NCBI RefSeq assembly: GCF_964340395.1 | Contig: NC_135553.1 | Coordinates: forward strand, 13,404,501-13,468,500 | Source: Glandiceps talaboti | Taxonomy: Eukaryota; Hemichordata; Enteropneusta; Spengelidae | DNA length: 64,000 nt | Direction of reading: 5' to 3' | Shown: in pieces, positions 1-17,443 of the stretch | How positions within the stretch are numbered: position 1 is the stretch's first letter | Layout: the number at the start of each line of letters is the position of its first letter | Translations under genes and position numbers: made by a program | The notes under the pieces: generated by a model | The model's database searches: none | What the model saw: the letters and a program-made list of their open reading frames with translations, nothing else | What the model was told of the DNA's origin: nothing

Positions 1-1002
1 CAGAGCGAGCACAATATCATTAGCAATAAATTATCACGAGGTTTTTAGCACGCCAGCTATCTGTAACGATAATATGGCAATATGGTTGCTACCTTGCCAA
101 ATCATTAGTAACAAATACGGTACCATGCTGATAGTGTTAATTTGCTTCGAGGGAGCGCAAAATTAACAAAAGTAGAAACTGTTGATTGATACCCCAGGGA
201 CCCTCTAACGCATGTTATATTTTATCTGACATAGTTCATTGAATTTCATGACTATGTTGTAATATATATCTGCGTCTACATACTCGTAAAGCGCATTGAG
301 GGCGCGGGTCACACCTTCATTAATTATGTATACGTAGATACCAAGAGTGAACTTATACTCAAGATAAAGACTTCAACGAGTTGTCCTCTCCAACAACAAA
401 ATCCTATCATTAACACAAATGATAATTTGCATCTGTTTTTACATCCTCCCTGTTTGCATTAAGAGCGCCACAGTCAGGTATATAAGAATATGAAAAAACC
501 CACCTGTGAGCACAATGATAGCATCTTTCGATACGAAAGAAAGTCCATTGATCCGGAAAGAGTTAGTTGATTGTAAATGACATTTTCTCAATTTGAATGA
601 TGTAAGCTGTTGGATTTCGTTCGATTTTCGCACTACGGCAACAGCTGCGTGCCTACTCTAATCTACAAATTTACGTTTTTGTGAAAAGCCAGCAGTCATG
701 AAATGTGTCAATAAACAATAAAGTCTCTTTTGTTCAAGGTATGCATTTTCCATCGTACCTACCTTATCCACTAAATGTTAATATGTTATTCTGTGATGTC
801 GGATTATGCAAATGTGAAAGATAAACTATGTCGATACGACCTTATATGTTTAGTTTTATGGAGTTTTTTTTTATTCATATACAAATTTGATTAAGCTTGA
901 TGGTTTACATTGTGAGAAATGGGTGTAATTGGATGAATAAATGTAGTTTACATATTATCTATCAAACGCTTTCGTTCGTGTGTACTTTCATTCTAAAAGT
1001 GA
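1..1002. other. No gene seen, left edge
   Basis: AT-rich unique-looking sequence. No long open frame, microsatellite or recognisable repeat was seen in it. Confidence 0.5.
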
Positions 1003-1460
1003 AGACCCTCAAAAATCAATGTTTATTCTGAATTGCACATAAAAAAGCAGCATTCCTTTATCATCTTTTGCAATAGAAGTCAATTATCCTGCAACAGAAA
1101 GTCGTCTGGCTTAACAAAAAATCGTTTTCAAATTGCTACATTTTATCGTCAATATCTTACTAACATTGCTACAATGTACCTCCCGATCGCGACGCGACAA
1201 AATTTGAGGCCAATCATTATATTTACATGCTTGAAAGACTACGTGCCACCCAATGGTAACTTACAAGAGGAAAATGTAACAATGTTTATGTTGGTAACAT
1301 TTTTGTCGTGTCAGACATTAAAATGTAACAATTTGGGTGAGAGTTGTGTCGAATCAGACGCCCTTCTGTTTCTGGAAAAGTATGAAAACGTACGACACGG
1401 TACTACAGGAAAGAAATTGCTATTCATCCCCTTTCCACTCCGCGCAACACACTTGATACC

Positions 1461-1502
<42 letters not shown>

Positions 1503-1533
1503 GTTGTGGGTATCCTTTTCAACATCAAGTTAA
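1003..1533 (+). CDS. Unrecognised open frame with a polyglutamine tract
   Basis: A stop-free stretch of about 177 codons, unusually long for sequence this AT-rich. It is bounded by TGA just upstream and TAA at the end. The first ATG in frame is internal, near 1173, giving about 120 residues. The C-terminal part carries a glutamine run encoded by the pure (CAA)n tract at 1464-1502, followed by a short tail. I see no signal peptide, membrane segment or known domain. It may be an exon, a chance open frame or part of an old element. The pure CAA tract extends the frame without being evidence for translation. No convincing splice acceptor or poly(A) signal ties it to a gene. I do not recognise the protein. 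Confidence 0.18.
1464..1502 (+). repeat. (CAA)n microsatellite
   Basis: Thirteen uninterrupted CAA units, reading as polyglutamine in the surrounding open frame. Confidence 0.97.
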
Positions 1534-3691
1534 TCAATATTTAACAGTGTTGAAAGTCAACATCATACAAGAGCAACTTTCCATTGTGGAAGATTCGACT
1601 CGTCTCACAGGGTCTTTATACATTAGGTCATGCGAAGTAAGCAGATACCCCTTACTGGAGTGTGCGATTAAATATGTCGCTATATGTCTTACATTGAATA
1701 TGACAAGTCCCACAGTGACTATACGATGGCGTATTTCAGATATATTACTAATGTGTTATTAACACAGATAAACGTTGACTGTAAGTCTGTCTTTTACATT
1801 ATGCCAAATCTCGCATACGCAAATTCACGATTTATACAACACACATACGTATACCAGTTTGCCGTCTATATTTACAGAAACCAAACGTGAATGATAAGTT
1901 ATTATCAAAGGGAAACAAATCTAGGATTTGGACTCCATGAAAGCTATACAACCGATCGATTTTACCGACGGCAAATAATCGTGGAGTGTTTCTTCAAAGA
2001 ACTTAAAACGACTATGCAATTTGCCTCAGCGAAGACATAATGCAAATGTATATCAAATGTCTCGAGCACTGTATACGTAGTACATATTAGTTGGCAGCAG
2101 AGGATGATCATGACATAAACAGAGTAATAGATGTCTTAACAGGATGGGTCGTTCTATCAATGTACAGAATGTGTTAACCATCACAGGGAAAAGAAAAGGC
2201 AACTTTACACCTGACTAATACAAGAACCATTTTTTAATAGTTTTCCACATGTCAAAAACCTAAGAGAAAATGGCTTTTGATATAACCTTAGCCAACATCA
2301 CCTAACATTTGACTTTTGATAGGAATACTGCTATTATATTCAAATTTGCATATTTTTCGACATTTTAATTCAAATACATCAACTCGAAAGCATATGTTAC
2401 ACGTTCCGTGTATTAATGGACACCTGTGACGGTCATGGTTGCATCGGAATATTAATTGCCGAAGTCAAAATCCATTGTATTTCACTGTTCAAATTTCAAT
2501 TAAAATAATGGCACGCTTATTTCTCGAACTAAATTACTTTGTTTTATCAAGTTATTCAGTTTCGGTGCGCTTAAAATTGAATTTATGAATGTGAATACGC
2601 ATGTAAACCTAACTTTAAAAAATCAGTTATTGTAAACACCTACTTTACATAACTTAATGCTGATTAATTATGTACCAAGAGCAATTAAAACACGCGCGCT
2701 GCCATATGAATTATTGACAACGTAACATCAATGTTGGAAGTACGGTGGGAGAAGGAGACATCGGCAGGTAAAAAGAAATTACACGCTCTCATGCATTTTT
2801 CTCATAATCACCATCGCAATCAGGATAGCATAAGGTTATGTCAGTTTTCAATGTTCTTGCAAATTGAAATGCATTACACTGGACGTAGTCACATTACTTT
2901 CCCGCTAATGTTGAAAACAAGCATGAATAAGGTGTCATTCTTAATATTGAAAGAAATACGTTAAACCAAGCCGTTTTTGTTCAAACCATATGTTCACTAA
3001 AATTTGAAAGTCGACTGTTAATTTGCTTATAATATGGAATGGAAATAAATACTAAATCTTACCACCTACCGATGACAGGTCTTTTTTTCACAGGAGAAAC
3101 ATCAACGCATGTCCGTGCAGTACCAAGACTACGAACGAACTAAAATGATGCAAGCTAGATCGATCGCGAAACAATTCAGCATGCAAGACTCCCTAAGCTT
3201 GTTTTTTTAAACAGGTGTGTCGAGATATGTCAGTTTCGTGCATGTGCTTGTGTGATCATGAATGAAAAGAAAAAAATAGCCCCTAGCAGTGCCATCCCTG
3301 GTGGCCCTACACACAAAAACATGATTAGTCTGGTAGACTATCAATTGGATGTGTTTTTTCCCCTCTTTCAAATATCATCTATATATCATATTTCTTACCC
3401 CACTGATTTTCTTGTGTATTCCTAACTTTTTTCGAACATGCTTAACACTCTTTGTACCTGATTTGTGATTATAACACGGATTTCAATATTTTTTTTCAAT
3501 TTATGGGCTCGATATAAAGAGATTTATTTATTACGTTATGCCTGCAGGTATATGTTGAACGAAGTCAAACGACATATAAAGGCACAAAGGGCAATAATCA
3601 TTTTTAAACAGCCTTCACATGAAACAAATTTCTCAAGACAGAGTGAAAATAATGATTGATCATCTATGTGTGAAGTAAACGTAAATTAAAG
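1534..3691. other. No gene seen
   Basis: AT-rich sequence with only short unconvincing open frames, and no microsatellite or repeat boundary that I could define. Confidence 0.45.
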
Positions 3692-4052
3692 TAAAAAATT
3701 TGTTCGGTTCAGTTTACCCGATCCGCCTAGTTTTCACTGCCGACCCTAAACTTTATTTTACCTATTCGAGAAAAAATTCTAACATCGCGAAAATTGTGAA
3801 ATCTCGCAAGAAATAGTGGATGCGGAAATTGACATCAACTTAAAAAGACAATATGTAACTGTTCTTCCAATCTGTAATGGTTGTACATCTGATGAGAAGA
3901 AACCAATAACACTGAGACCATATGGAAAACTACCTGTACTGAACAAAATATTACTCACACATGAAAAGAAAATTTAAAAAGTCAAATACAAATCCTACCT
4001 ACCCCACCTACTCTAATAATCGGAACCACACCACTGTTTTTGTTAGGCCTTA
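3692..4052 (-). mobile_element. MITE-like dispersed repeat, family F copy 1
   Basis: On the minus strand this copy starts with AAGGCCTAACAAAAAC, then TGTGGTTCCGATTA and a GTAGGTAGGATT block. It ends near TTTAGGGTCGGCAG, AACTAGGCGGATCGGGTAA and CCGAACA. The same blocks in the same order occur at 58167-58479. The middle also aligns well (for example TTATTGGTTTCTTC and CATCAGATGTACA, found in both). It has no coding capacity, so it is probably non-autonomous. The exact ends are approximate. Confidence 0.7.
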
Positions 4053-8524
<4,472 letters not shown>

Positions 8525-10591
8525 AAACTAGGGTTACAATCTAGCCAGTACACAATTTTAATCATTCTAAGGCTCTTTTTGCTGTTTTAACTCGACTGAT
8601 ATCAATCAAAATTAATAGCCTAACAAGATTTGGCAATTAAATTTCATGTCGTCTTGCTTTGATGGATAACGATCTTTAAATCTCATCATTTAACCAGTAA
8701 TAGTCGAACAAACTGTTATATATCAGACAGCAATAAAACTATATTTCGCTATGTTATTATCTGACAAGATATGGTAATAAAACCTGTGACGTAAATCACA
8801 GTTTCGTGTTTGCTTGCCTATAATGTAAAGTACTTATATTACTTTCCAAAAGTCGTTATCCCCTAAGTGTACATTGAATTAAACGAAGATCTTTGCTGAT
8901 TGCCTTGTAGACCATAGATCGTAAAGTATGACATAATAGGCAAAATAAATCAAATTGTTACGAAGGGGATTCGGAGTAACCAATGCTAATGTCGTACCTG
9001 CATGGTAAGGTATAGCATTTGCCCATGTAGCAGGGTATAACCAGACATTGTATGGTAAATAATAATATTCATGTATTTTCAGTCAATAGCGGTGTGACCT
9101 GTTCTACTTTACAATTGTAATAGAAAAAACAAAATTCACGCTATAAGCCTATGTAATCCCAACAAACTCTCCTCGATCGTATATACCTTGTGAATGTGTT
9201 CATGCATATGTGTGGAAGTATATGCTGATTGTGGGCAGTATGATATAATAACGAACTTTTTGGGAATTTGCTGGACAATCAAATGGATCCTACCCAACAG
9301 ACGTCAATGGATAAAACTTGTCTTCATCCAAAGGAATAAAAATAGTTGGTAATCAACTGAGTGCCTAACAATGCACCGCAATATACTGCTTGATTGAATA
9401 CAATTGTTATTGTGTTCTATCTTTTAAACACCAGTGTTATGTTAAATTGCCAACTAAAAATAAATTATGAAATATTGGAAGATTCTGATATTTATGATTT
9501 CTACACAGTGAGAATTATACACAGTGAATGAAACTATTTGAACGTACAGCTAGCTAAACAATGTATTAAAAGTGTTGCCATGACATTATAGATATTAATG
9601 TTTATTTATGTAAGTAATATTGATAGACCCAAATGAGCAGGTTAACATATTAATTATATATAACAAATTAAATAATATAATGAAGAAAGATCACAGTTTG
9701 TCTAGATAGCCCGGTAACTCTACAATCCTCACCGGAGTTTTACCTAAAAACGCGAAATCAATTATTGGTATATCTCTTTTGCCGCCTCTTTGCTTTATTC
9801 AAATTCATTGCTGCGTCAAATGTGGGACTGTGTGACCTTAAAATGTGTTTGAATAGTCTTAAAAATGACAGCTATTTGTTAAAACGTGTTATAATTTCAG
9901 AGAACCTTGCATAAAGCACCTTTGAAAATTAGATCTATACATGCAATATATGGTTTGAAACATCTATAGTTAATGGGTACCACGCTGCCATAATTAAAAA
10001 AAAAGAATGTGGAGGGGTGTTGTAGTTGGACAGTTATAGTACAAAACATGTGCACAGCTGTACAATGATTAATTGGAAAATACGCGCTGTGCATTATCTC
10101 CCATCAGACAATCAAGGGAATGGTTCGTGTATGTAACATTTATTTCAAATTGGCTTCTCATGAGTATGATTATTCGTATATTTGACGTCTTTGGTATTGA
10201 GGCGCATGTGGCGATAATAGAGTTCACAATGCACATGCCAGTCATCAATTGTCTCCGTAGCATTTATGAAACTGACTTTCAACTACTCAATAAACTAAAA
10301 CATGTTGGTTCGTGTCTCATGTATGAATTTGCAAAAAGGATCGTTGATGGCTGAGCAGGAATACAAAAATGTTGCATTATTGTTTCCCATTAAACGTAGC
10401 TTATCAAATGTTCTTTTGCAATTTGGATGATTAAAGAAGTTTGTTTTCATACAGTCGCATTTCAAACGTTTACATGATTAATAACTATTTGGGCTATTCA
10501 TATTCATGTAAACCATAACACGATGAAATTAATGTTGCCGTGTCTTTTTTTTCTGGCACCAAAGAGATCCTGAATTAAGGAAGATGTATTG
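8525..10591. other. No gene seen
   Basis: AT-rich sequence with no long open frame of interest and no clear repeat structure. Confidence 0.45.
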
Positions 10592-10912
10592 CAGCCCGTT
10601 TCATGTTAGTGTCCATTTTCTGTGTTTGATACAGCCTCGCAGAAACAAATAATAAACAGCACATGCTGCACATTAAGATAGCAGATTTAAATAAATACGG
10701 TTTCTTACGACATTCTTAATAAATGAAAAGAACTGACATGTCACCATGCAGACGTAAAAACATTGGCGCCCGCTTGTCTGCGAACATTTAAACGGATTAT
10801 TTCATTTGGACAAAAGGTGGCAAGAGGTTTCAAGTGCAGAACATGTGCAGTTTCTTGTTACTTTCCACGTGTTTACAAACAGGACCAGTGACCATTAACA
10901 TGAAACGGGCTG
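10592..10912. mobile_element. MITE-like element with 17-bp inverted ends
   Basis: CAGCCCGTTTCATGTTA at 10592-10608 is the exact reverse complement of 10896-10912. The inverted similarity continues weakly inward (GTGTCC against ATGGTCAC). The 321-bp interior has no open frame worth calling. An obvious target-site duplication was not found, so assignment to a superfamily is not possible. Confidence 0.65.
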
Positions 10913-11763
10913 TACTTACACAACGCTTCACACTCGTTCTGCTTAAAAGGGATTAAAGTTATGATTAAAAGTTTACATTGAGGTAACATTATGTTCCACC
11001 TGTATTCATACAACTCATACCTTTGATATAACTAGTGAAATGGAGCATAAAGTTATCAAAAATGATTGAAAATAATTTACTTAATGTAATTATGGTAATT
11101 CTTCAAATGTTATCCATTAAATGTATCATAATGATTTGTTTTCTGTTAGTTTTTTTTGTTTGTTTGAACGTGATCGTTACCTCTATCTACTGTAACATGA
11201 TTATTACATTTCGATGTGTTTATACTAGTTTGTGCTCGTGGTAGCATACTGCTAACATTTTAATTTCATGAATTTACATTACATACATTTACCACTATAA
11301 ATGGCATTACTGGCCTTCCTTTTCATACCTTGAAGTAGAATACTACACTGGGGCCAGTTTTACTGAAAATCGAAGTGCTGAAAATCTCTAACCTTGCAAT
11401 GTGAAGCCTAGCTTGTTCCTAGTCCATTTGAAAAGACCTTTGACGGTTCACCACATTGTTATCAAAGAAATAAAGAGTGCATTATTATATTCCAATACAT
11501 TTAATACAGTATTCGGTGGTCATACTGCATTTCTAAACTACCTGTATTATTCATTTTGACCTCCATTTCAAATATTTGGAAAGTTACCTCAGATATTTTT
11601 TGTTCTTGATTTTAACTAGGATTAGGTTGGAGTCGTCTCGAACGAAGTAACACCAACAGTTCAAGATTTTTGTTTCAGAAGTATAACCTACATTAATTGC
11701 CTTTAGCATTACACAGACACTTGTCCACGAACATAACCAAAACGTTCATCTTAACCTTACACC
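10913..11763. other. No gene seen
   Basis: AT-rich sequence with one short hydrophobic frame (11035-11244) that lacks splice or other support. Confidence 0.45.
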
Positions 11764-11856
11764 AAACAAAATAATTGTGGGGTTCCGATAATGCCCAATC
11801 TCTAATTAGGGTGGGTAGGTAGGATTGTATTTTCTTTTTCTTTTTGGGTGTTTTTG

Positions 11857-11887
<31 letters not shown>

Positions 11888-12145
11888 GGGGGGGGGGTCT
11901 TGTTCAGTATATGTTTTGCGTTGTTGATCTACATCCCTTCCACGTAGTCTTTGCGTTGTTGGTCGTTTTCCATCAGATGAACTGGCTGTGGCATACTAGC
12001 AATACAGTTTTATATTGTTTCTCACTATTTCTATCGCGAATTTCCAAATATTTTCGATTTTTCGACATTTATTTTCGAATTACCTAAAAAAGGTTTAGCA
12101 GTAAACAGTCGACTAGAATTGGTCGAGTTACCAGAACAATACAAT
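11764..12145 (+). mobile_element. MITE-like dispersed repeat, family F copy 2
   Basis: It opens with the family's TGTGGGGTTCCGATAAT and GGGTGGGTAGGTAGGATTGTATT blocks. In the middle it shares TTTTCCATCAGATG and CAGTTTTATATTGT with the copy at 58167. It closes with TCGAATTACC, AAAAGGTTTAG and a diverged tail. A T26/G10 homopolymer (11862-11897) interrupts the 5' part. Confidence 0.6.
11862..11897 (+). repeat. Poly(T)26 followed by poly(G)10
   Basis: A pure homopolymer junction inside a family F repeat copy. Length in the assembly may be inaccurate. Confidence 0.95.
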
Positions 12146-12884
12146 ATTTGTTTGGCCATAGCTTGGTGGAGGATGTACATGCTCATGTCCTTTCATGTGA
12201 AATAGTTATATTATACTTGTTCATCAAGAAGGGCAACGACAGACAGTCGGAAGCACAGTCAAGGAAATACTCTGCACTTTTGAACATCAAAAATTGAAAA
12301 ACGTGATAATTCTCTAATATTCATGGCCAAACAAATTTCTGAATATCATGTTTCCTGTAAATATGTGTGTTTCTTTCAGATTGTTATTTAAAAAATTAAG
12401 TCACGCATTAGGAATCGAAGTGGAAGAAGAAACAGATTAAATGACGTAAAGACACTTACTAATATTCTCATTAAACCAGCTAAGGTATTGATTTACAAAT
12501 AAAACAGATACATGTATGTTTAAAAGATGTATTGGTCATGATTCAGGGTGTTTTCATGGTGATACTGCATGGAGGTGATGTGTACTCTAAATGTGGTATC
12601 ATAAGTTAGAATTTAATACATTAATTAACAAAGATGTTTTTTTTTGAAACAATAGGTTTTTTCCTGACGACTTTATTTGAATAATGATTTGTTTTCGAAA
12701 AGGATGTTATAAGTGGAAGACACTAAACTTCACATTTTATATGGTCGATATCAGTCGTGAAAATTATGATCATGCTGGCCTTAAAGAATCGATCTCTCAG
12801 AATAATACAATATACAAAAAATTGTAACACAATATGAAGTGGCATTAAATGATATGACAAGATGTGAAGTTTAATGTATATTTT
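12146..12884. other. No gene seen
   Basis: AT-rich spacer with no supported feature. Confidence 0.45.
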
Positions 12885-13112
12885 TGTGTTGTGATGTGTT
12901 GTGTTGTGTTGTGTTGTGTTGTGTTGTGTTGTGTTGTGCTGTACTGTGTTGTGTTGTGTTGTGTTGTGCTGTGCTGTGCTGTGCTCTGTTATTTATGTTG
13001 TGTTGTGATGTGCTGTGTTGTACCGTGCTGTGTTGTGTTGTGTTGTTATGTGTTGTGTTGTGCTGTGTTGTGTTGTGCTGTGTTGTGTTGTGTTGTGTTG
13101 TGTTGTGTTGTG
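12885..13112 (+). repeat. (TGTGT)n-type pentanucleotide array
   Basis: About 228 bp of GTGTT pentamers with scattered T-to-C and T-to-A variants. The plus strand is almost purely G and T. Open frames on both strands (Cys/Val-rich or Thr/Gln/His/Asn-rich) are translations of the repeat and not genes. Confidence 0.97.
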
Positions 13113-13549
13113 AAGTTTTGGGTTTGTTCACATTATATTGCATTTCATTACATTGTATAATGTAATTTTGAATAATATTAATTCATAACATATATTACAT
13201 AATTACACCATAATACATTACATCATACTATATCATAAAACATGAAATTATACTATAGTTTATTATATTATACTATTTGTTGATATCACTTAATTAAAGT
13301 ATATATATAACATTATAATATCAATAACTCTTTTAGTATAATGTTAATTGTAATCAATGTCACGATTTGTTCCTTGTATGCATGATATTTATATATCAGA
13401 CGGGTCGTTTTCGTTGACTTTAGCTTCATTCGTTTTATCGTTCAGTTGTTCGTCTACTCCTACTTCAAAATATCAGACATTCCATGAACAGCTTACGTCA
13501 AAATCGTTATTGTGTATACAAAGTATAGAGATTTGAAATAAAGCCAAGT
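13113..13549. other. AT-rich spacer
   Basis: Very AT-rich sequence after the pentamer array, with imperfect ATTACATTATA-like words. No gene seen. Confidence 0.5.
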
Positions 13550-13816
13550 AAAAACTTGTGTCTTTCCAACCCTAGTTTAAGCCTCCGACCCTAAAACATA
13601 AATAAATTCTCGTGTCGTCTTGACCTTCGAGCACGTTTGTTTTCTTTCCCCGGCGATTTCTGTACATATTTCATAAATCTAACACAGAAGTATTTTGACC
13701 GACATTTTGTTTGTGTTTTGGGGTCGAAGCAATATTTTCCAAAAATAAAAACAACTAAAAAGATAATATAGAATAAAAATGTAATCCTGACCTACCAACC
13801 CTGTTTTCTGAGGCCA
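13550..13816 (-). mobile_element. MITE-like dispersed repeat, family F copy 3 (variant middle)
   Basis: On the minus strand it begins with TGGCCTCAGAAAAC and GGTTGGTAGGTCAGGATT, and ends with TTTTAGGGTCGGAGGCTTAA and ACTAGGGTTGGAAAG. These ends match the other family F copies. The middle differs from copies 1, 2 and 5 but shares CTTCGACCC with the copy at 22385. Confidence 0.6.
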
Positions 13817-15020
13817 TGTTATCCAATTGAAAACGCACAATTATCTTTTTTCCACCTATATAAACATATGGATCTATCATAATATATTGACATTGAGGAC
13901 TGGCGAAGTTGAGGGTTACCTTTGGTGACTGACAACCGATGCAACGCGATCAATAGACGTCTATTATAATGGACACTAATTGTATCCACGACCTCCTATG
14001 AATATATACGTACGGATTCACTTCACCCTTGTCACATTATATACAATCGTCAAATACCATTTTTTCAAAAGCATTAAAACTACCTCAAATTATTTTTCTA
14101 AAGACATCGGTCAGTCACTAAATTCTGATATTAAATAAATGCTGATTAGAGTTCACGTTCAAGTTGTCCTGTTGACTGTTTTTTTTAAAGAGAAGAAGGT
14201 TGAGAGTACTTTGCTCTTAGCGACGTATGTATGATTTGCATATAACGATTCCTAAGCATGGTTCGTATATATACTTATTCATGCGCAGTTTAATAATATT
14301 CTGGTCTCACGATGATTAGTTTGAATGTGTAGTATGTGTAACAACTCTTTAGTGTTTCAATACGTGGATTAAAATACTGAACCTCATAAGACATTTTATA
14401 TCATCAAATCTTGTTTACGGTTAAAAAAGAGGGTGGAACATGTAGATGTTTATTCCCCAATGAACTTAACCTTGAATGCGTAGTACTGGCAGGTGTCTGT
14501 TATGTCGTCTTATTTACTGATCTGTGGCTGTCATGTATAAAGAGGAAAATATAAATAATCGATCGATTAAAGGCACGTTGGCCGACCTCAGCAACTGCTT
14601 TGATCTTAATACTAAATACCTATCTAAATCTCTGCTATTATCCTATTCCAGCATTGACATATGTATATACATGCGCGTGCCCTCTACATTTCTGTATAGT
14701 CAACGGAAATGTTGGGTACAGCAAAATTTACCTTTTCATCTGTGTAGTTAATTCCAATGTATCATGTTACGCTTTTGCTCTAAACACAAACTTGAGAACT
14801 GTTAATAACGACTGCATACTTTAGTCTTTGGTAACAATGTTCACGTTTGTGTTTGGAACGAAAGCACAACACTACATTTACGAGTAATTATCATTCTTTT
14901 GCTTTTCGCAGCTGCAATTATGATGATCTCAGACTTATTGGTGATGTTTTGGAACATTTCAGGAAGTAGAAATTTTTCTTCAGATAAAACAACAAAGAAC
15001 ACTTAGATCGACAGACATTA
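13817..15020. other. No gene seen
   Basis: Ordinary AT-rich sequence. Two overlapping short open frames near 14524-14824 lack splice signals and recognisable content. Confidence 0.45.
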
Positions 15021-15136
15021 GTGAATGAATGGATGAATGGATGGATGAATGAATGAATGCATGAATGAGCGAGTGAGTGAATGAATGAATGAATGAATGA
15101 ATGAATGAATGAATGAGTGAGTGAGTGAGTGAGTGT
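15021..15136 (+). repeat. (TGAA)n/(TGAG)n tetranucleotide array
   Basis: Mixed GAAT, GGAT and GAGT units over about 115 bp. Confidence 0.95.
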
Positions 15137-16120
15137 AGACATTTTTCATGTGATCTGGTTCACCTAACATTTTAGTAATAAAATTCTAGCTTATATAGTT
15201 TTCATTTTTGTATAAAAGTAATTACTATTATGCCCACATCTAGATATGCATGAACGATTGTGATGTTGACAGACAATTGACCAAATTAACGATGCATAAC
15301 ACAGAAGTAAATTACTTACATGTAAAAATGCAATCAGAATCTTTATAAACGTTACAGCATTCCACGACTAAACTTCCAAACCGCAGACAGATAGGACGTT
15401 GTCGACGAACAGAACTAGAAATTCAAACTTCTTTACTCATTCACTGTGAAAAGATTCGGTCTTCGTTGTAACAAGCAAACATAGATTTTGCGCACCTCCT
15501 ACTTAGGTAATTAATATCAATGATTTGAAGTCTCCTATTATATTTAAGAGAAACACTTTATACACGATGTGTCCGCAATACTCGGTAGATTAATCAAGTA
15601 GCAGCGACGATAATGATTTAATCTGCATAAGCAACGCTACGTCAGGAAACGTCTCCCTGGAGACCAATATTTCATTGAAAATATTGACTTTAAAGGTCTT
15701 TGTAAGGCTAGTGAACCCCAACTCAAGGTAAATCATTGATCAAACTCCTATCTCCAAATAGATGGATCACTTGCTCTTTTCTTTGACAAGGCCATGCACA
15801 TGTCTCGCCTACTTGTTCATTTCTGATGGTGTCGATGAGTTGTGTATTTTCCCACATAATGTTCGTACTATACAAATGATTAAGCATTGTGAAAACACAA
15901 ACACCTTCAACTACTGTTTACGTCTTACATAGTATTTAATAAACTAAAGCTATAAGTACGTTCTATTCCCTATAAACTGTAATTATGATGGTTAACCTGT
16001 TGTAAAGGTTACGTTTGTCTAGATGAGTATAATCATGAATACTACATGGGAAAATTCATAATTAAACTTAGAGCACGATAAACATATGTATATGCATTGT
16101 GTACATACGTGTTTCTGAGA
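15137..16120. other. No gene seen
   Basis: AT-rich spacer with no supported feature. Confidence 0.45.
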
Positions 16121-16165
16121 TGTATGTATGTATGTATGTATGTATGTATGTATGTATGTATGTAT
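16121..16165 (+). repeat. (TGTA)n microsatellite
   Basis: Eleven uninterrupted TGTA units. Confidence 0.97.
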
Positions 16166-16490
16166 TTGTCTCTATATGCAACTATGTACAATTCACGGTA
16201 CCTGCAATAGCATTTTACCTTATGCTAGAGGGTCAAAATAAAGGTCGACTTATACTCACGCGCCCTTATATTAATGCAAGTGAATTGCGTTGAGCGGATA
16301 TTCTCATCACGCGTGCCTTTAGTAATGCATCTGAAGCTTGTGAAGCGGAAAAAAAATTCATGTCGACCAAGAAATCAAATATTCCTTACTTTTTACTAGC
16401 GCGCCAAGGCAGTAACGTTCAGACTATTGCAGGAGCCGATAATTACGTCCATATACAGAGTCATGGGTTTCCTACGGAAAAGCACAAATT

Positions 16491-16766
16491 GTATTTATTG
16501 TCCCTTTTTATGTTACAATAAACTACATACGTATGCATGCCGATCTGAGCGGGAAAATGATAGTTAGTCTATTTATAAACTAATGTATGTCATTAGCTGT
16601 TATCAATGCCTTTTACAAAACATAAATGTTAGATATGAGTTGACTACATATTTTTGAACAAAAAATATTTGGAAAATTGTCGTCCCGTAATGATTTTTAA
16701 CGACAGGTTGTAATAAGCCTCCAATCGGAAACCCTATATCATGCATGACGTGTAAAAGCTATATTA
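16491..16766 (+). repeat. Left copy of a local segmental duplication
   Basis: Runs from GTATTTATTGTCC to about GTAAAAGCTATATTA. It matches 17609-17876 at roughly 90% identity with few gaps, sharing words such as TGTTAGATATGAGTTGACTA and CGTCCCGTAATGATTTTTAA. Confidence 0.92.
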
Positions 16767-17022
16767 AACATCTTAAAATTGAAACGGAAATACATACGCG
16801 GATGAAAAAAATTATAAAGACATGCTTTAGTTATTAGGTGTGTGAATGAAATAATGCATCAAAATAAAATAACTTTGCATTTTGTTGCTTCAAAACGATT
16901 AAAAATTGTGTCTATCATTCATTGCCCCAGCTGCTGCTACGTTTTTACCACACAGTATATCGTCTGTGTTTCCCGTTAACATATATGCTAAACCTCCGAC
17001 GAAACAAGTGTTAGGCAAAGTA

Positions 17023-17024
<2 letters not shown>
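16767..17024. other. Sequence between duplication copy and TA tract
   Basis: No gene seen. This stretch has no counterpart in the right-hand copy of the duplication, so it may be part of inserted DNA. Confidence 0.5.
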
Positions 17025-17299
<275 letters not shown>

Positions 17300-17386
17300 C
17301 TCGGTGAGTATCAATCTGCTAAGACAGTGCTCTATACCGCAGTGGCAGAGCGTAATAGTTTTGGTAGTACTGGAACTCTTTCTTGG

Positions 17387-17427
17387 GTGTAACTCGGAGT
17401 TTCACGCATATTGCGATCATCAGACAC
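17387..17427 (-). ncRNA. Hammerhead ribozyme, type I, minus-strand copy
   Basis: This is the exact mirror of the plus-strand motif in the left arm of the palindrome, so every core base and helix is retained. The predicted cleavage-site base is at 17391. The two motifs are divergent, with their stem I 5' strands nearest the centre. A transcript through both arms could instead fold as one long hairpin and mask both ribozymes. Confidence 0.72.
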
Positions 17428-17443
17428 TCTGATGATCGCAAGA

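Noticed and set aside
3888-3903. CTGATGAGAAGAAAC inside a family F repeat
   Set aside because: No room for a stem II. A chance resemblance in a repeat.
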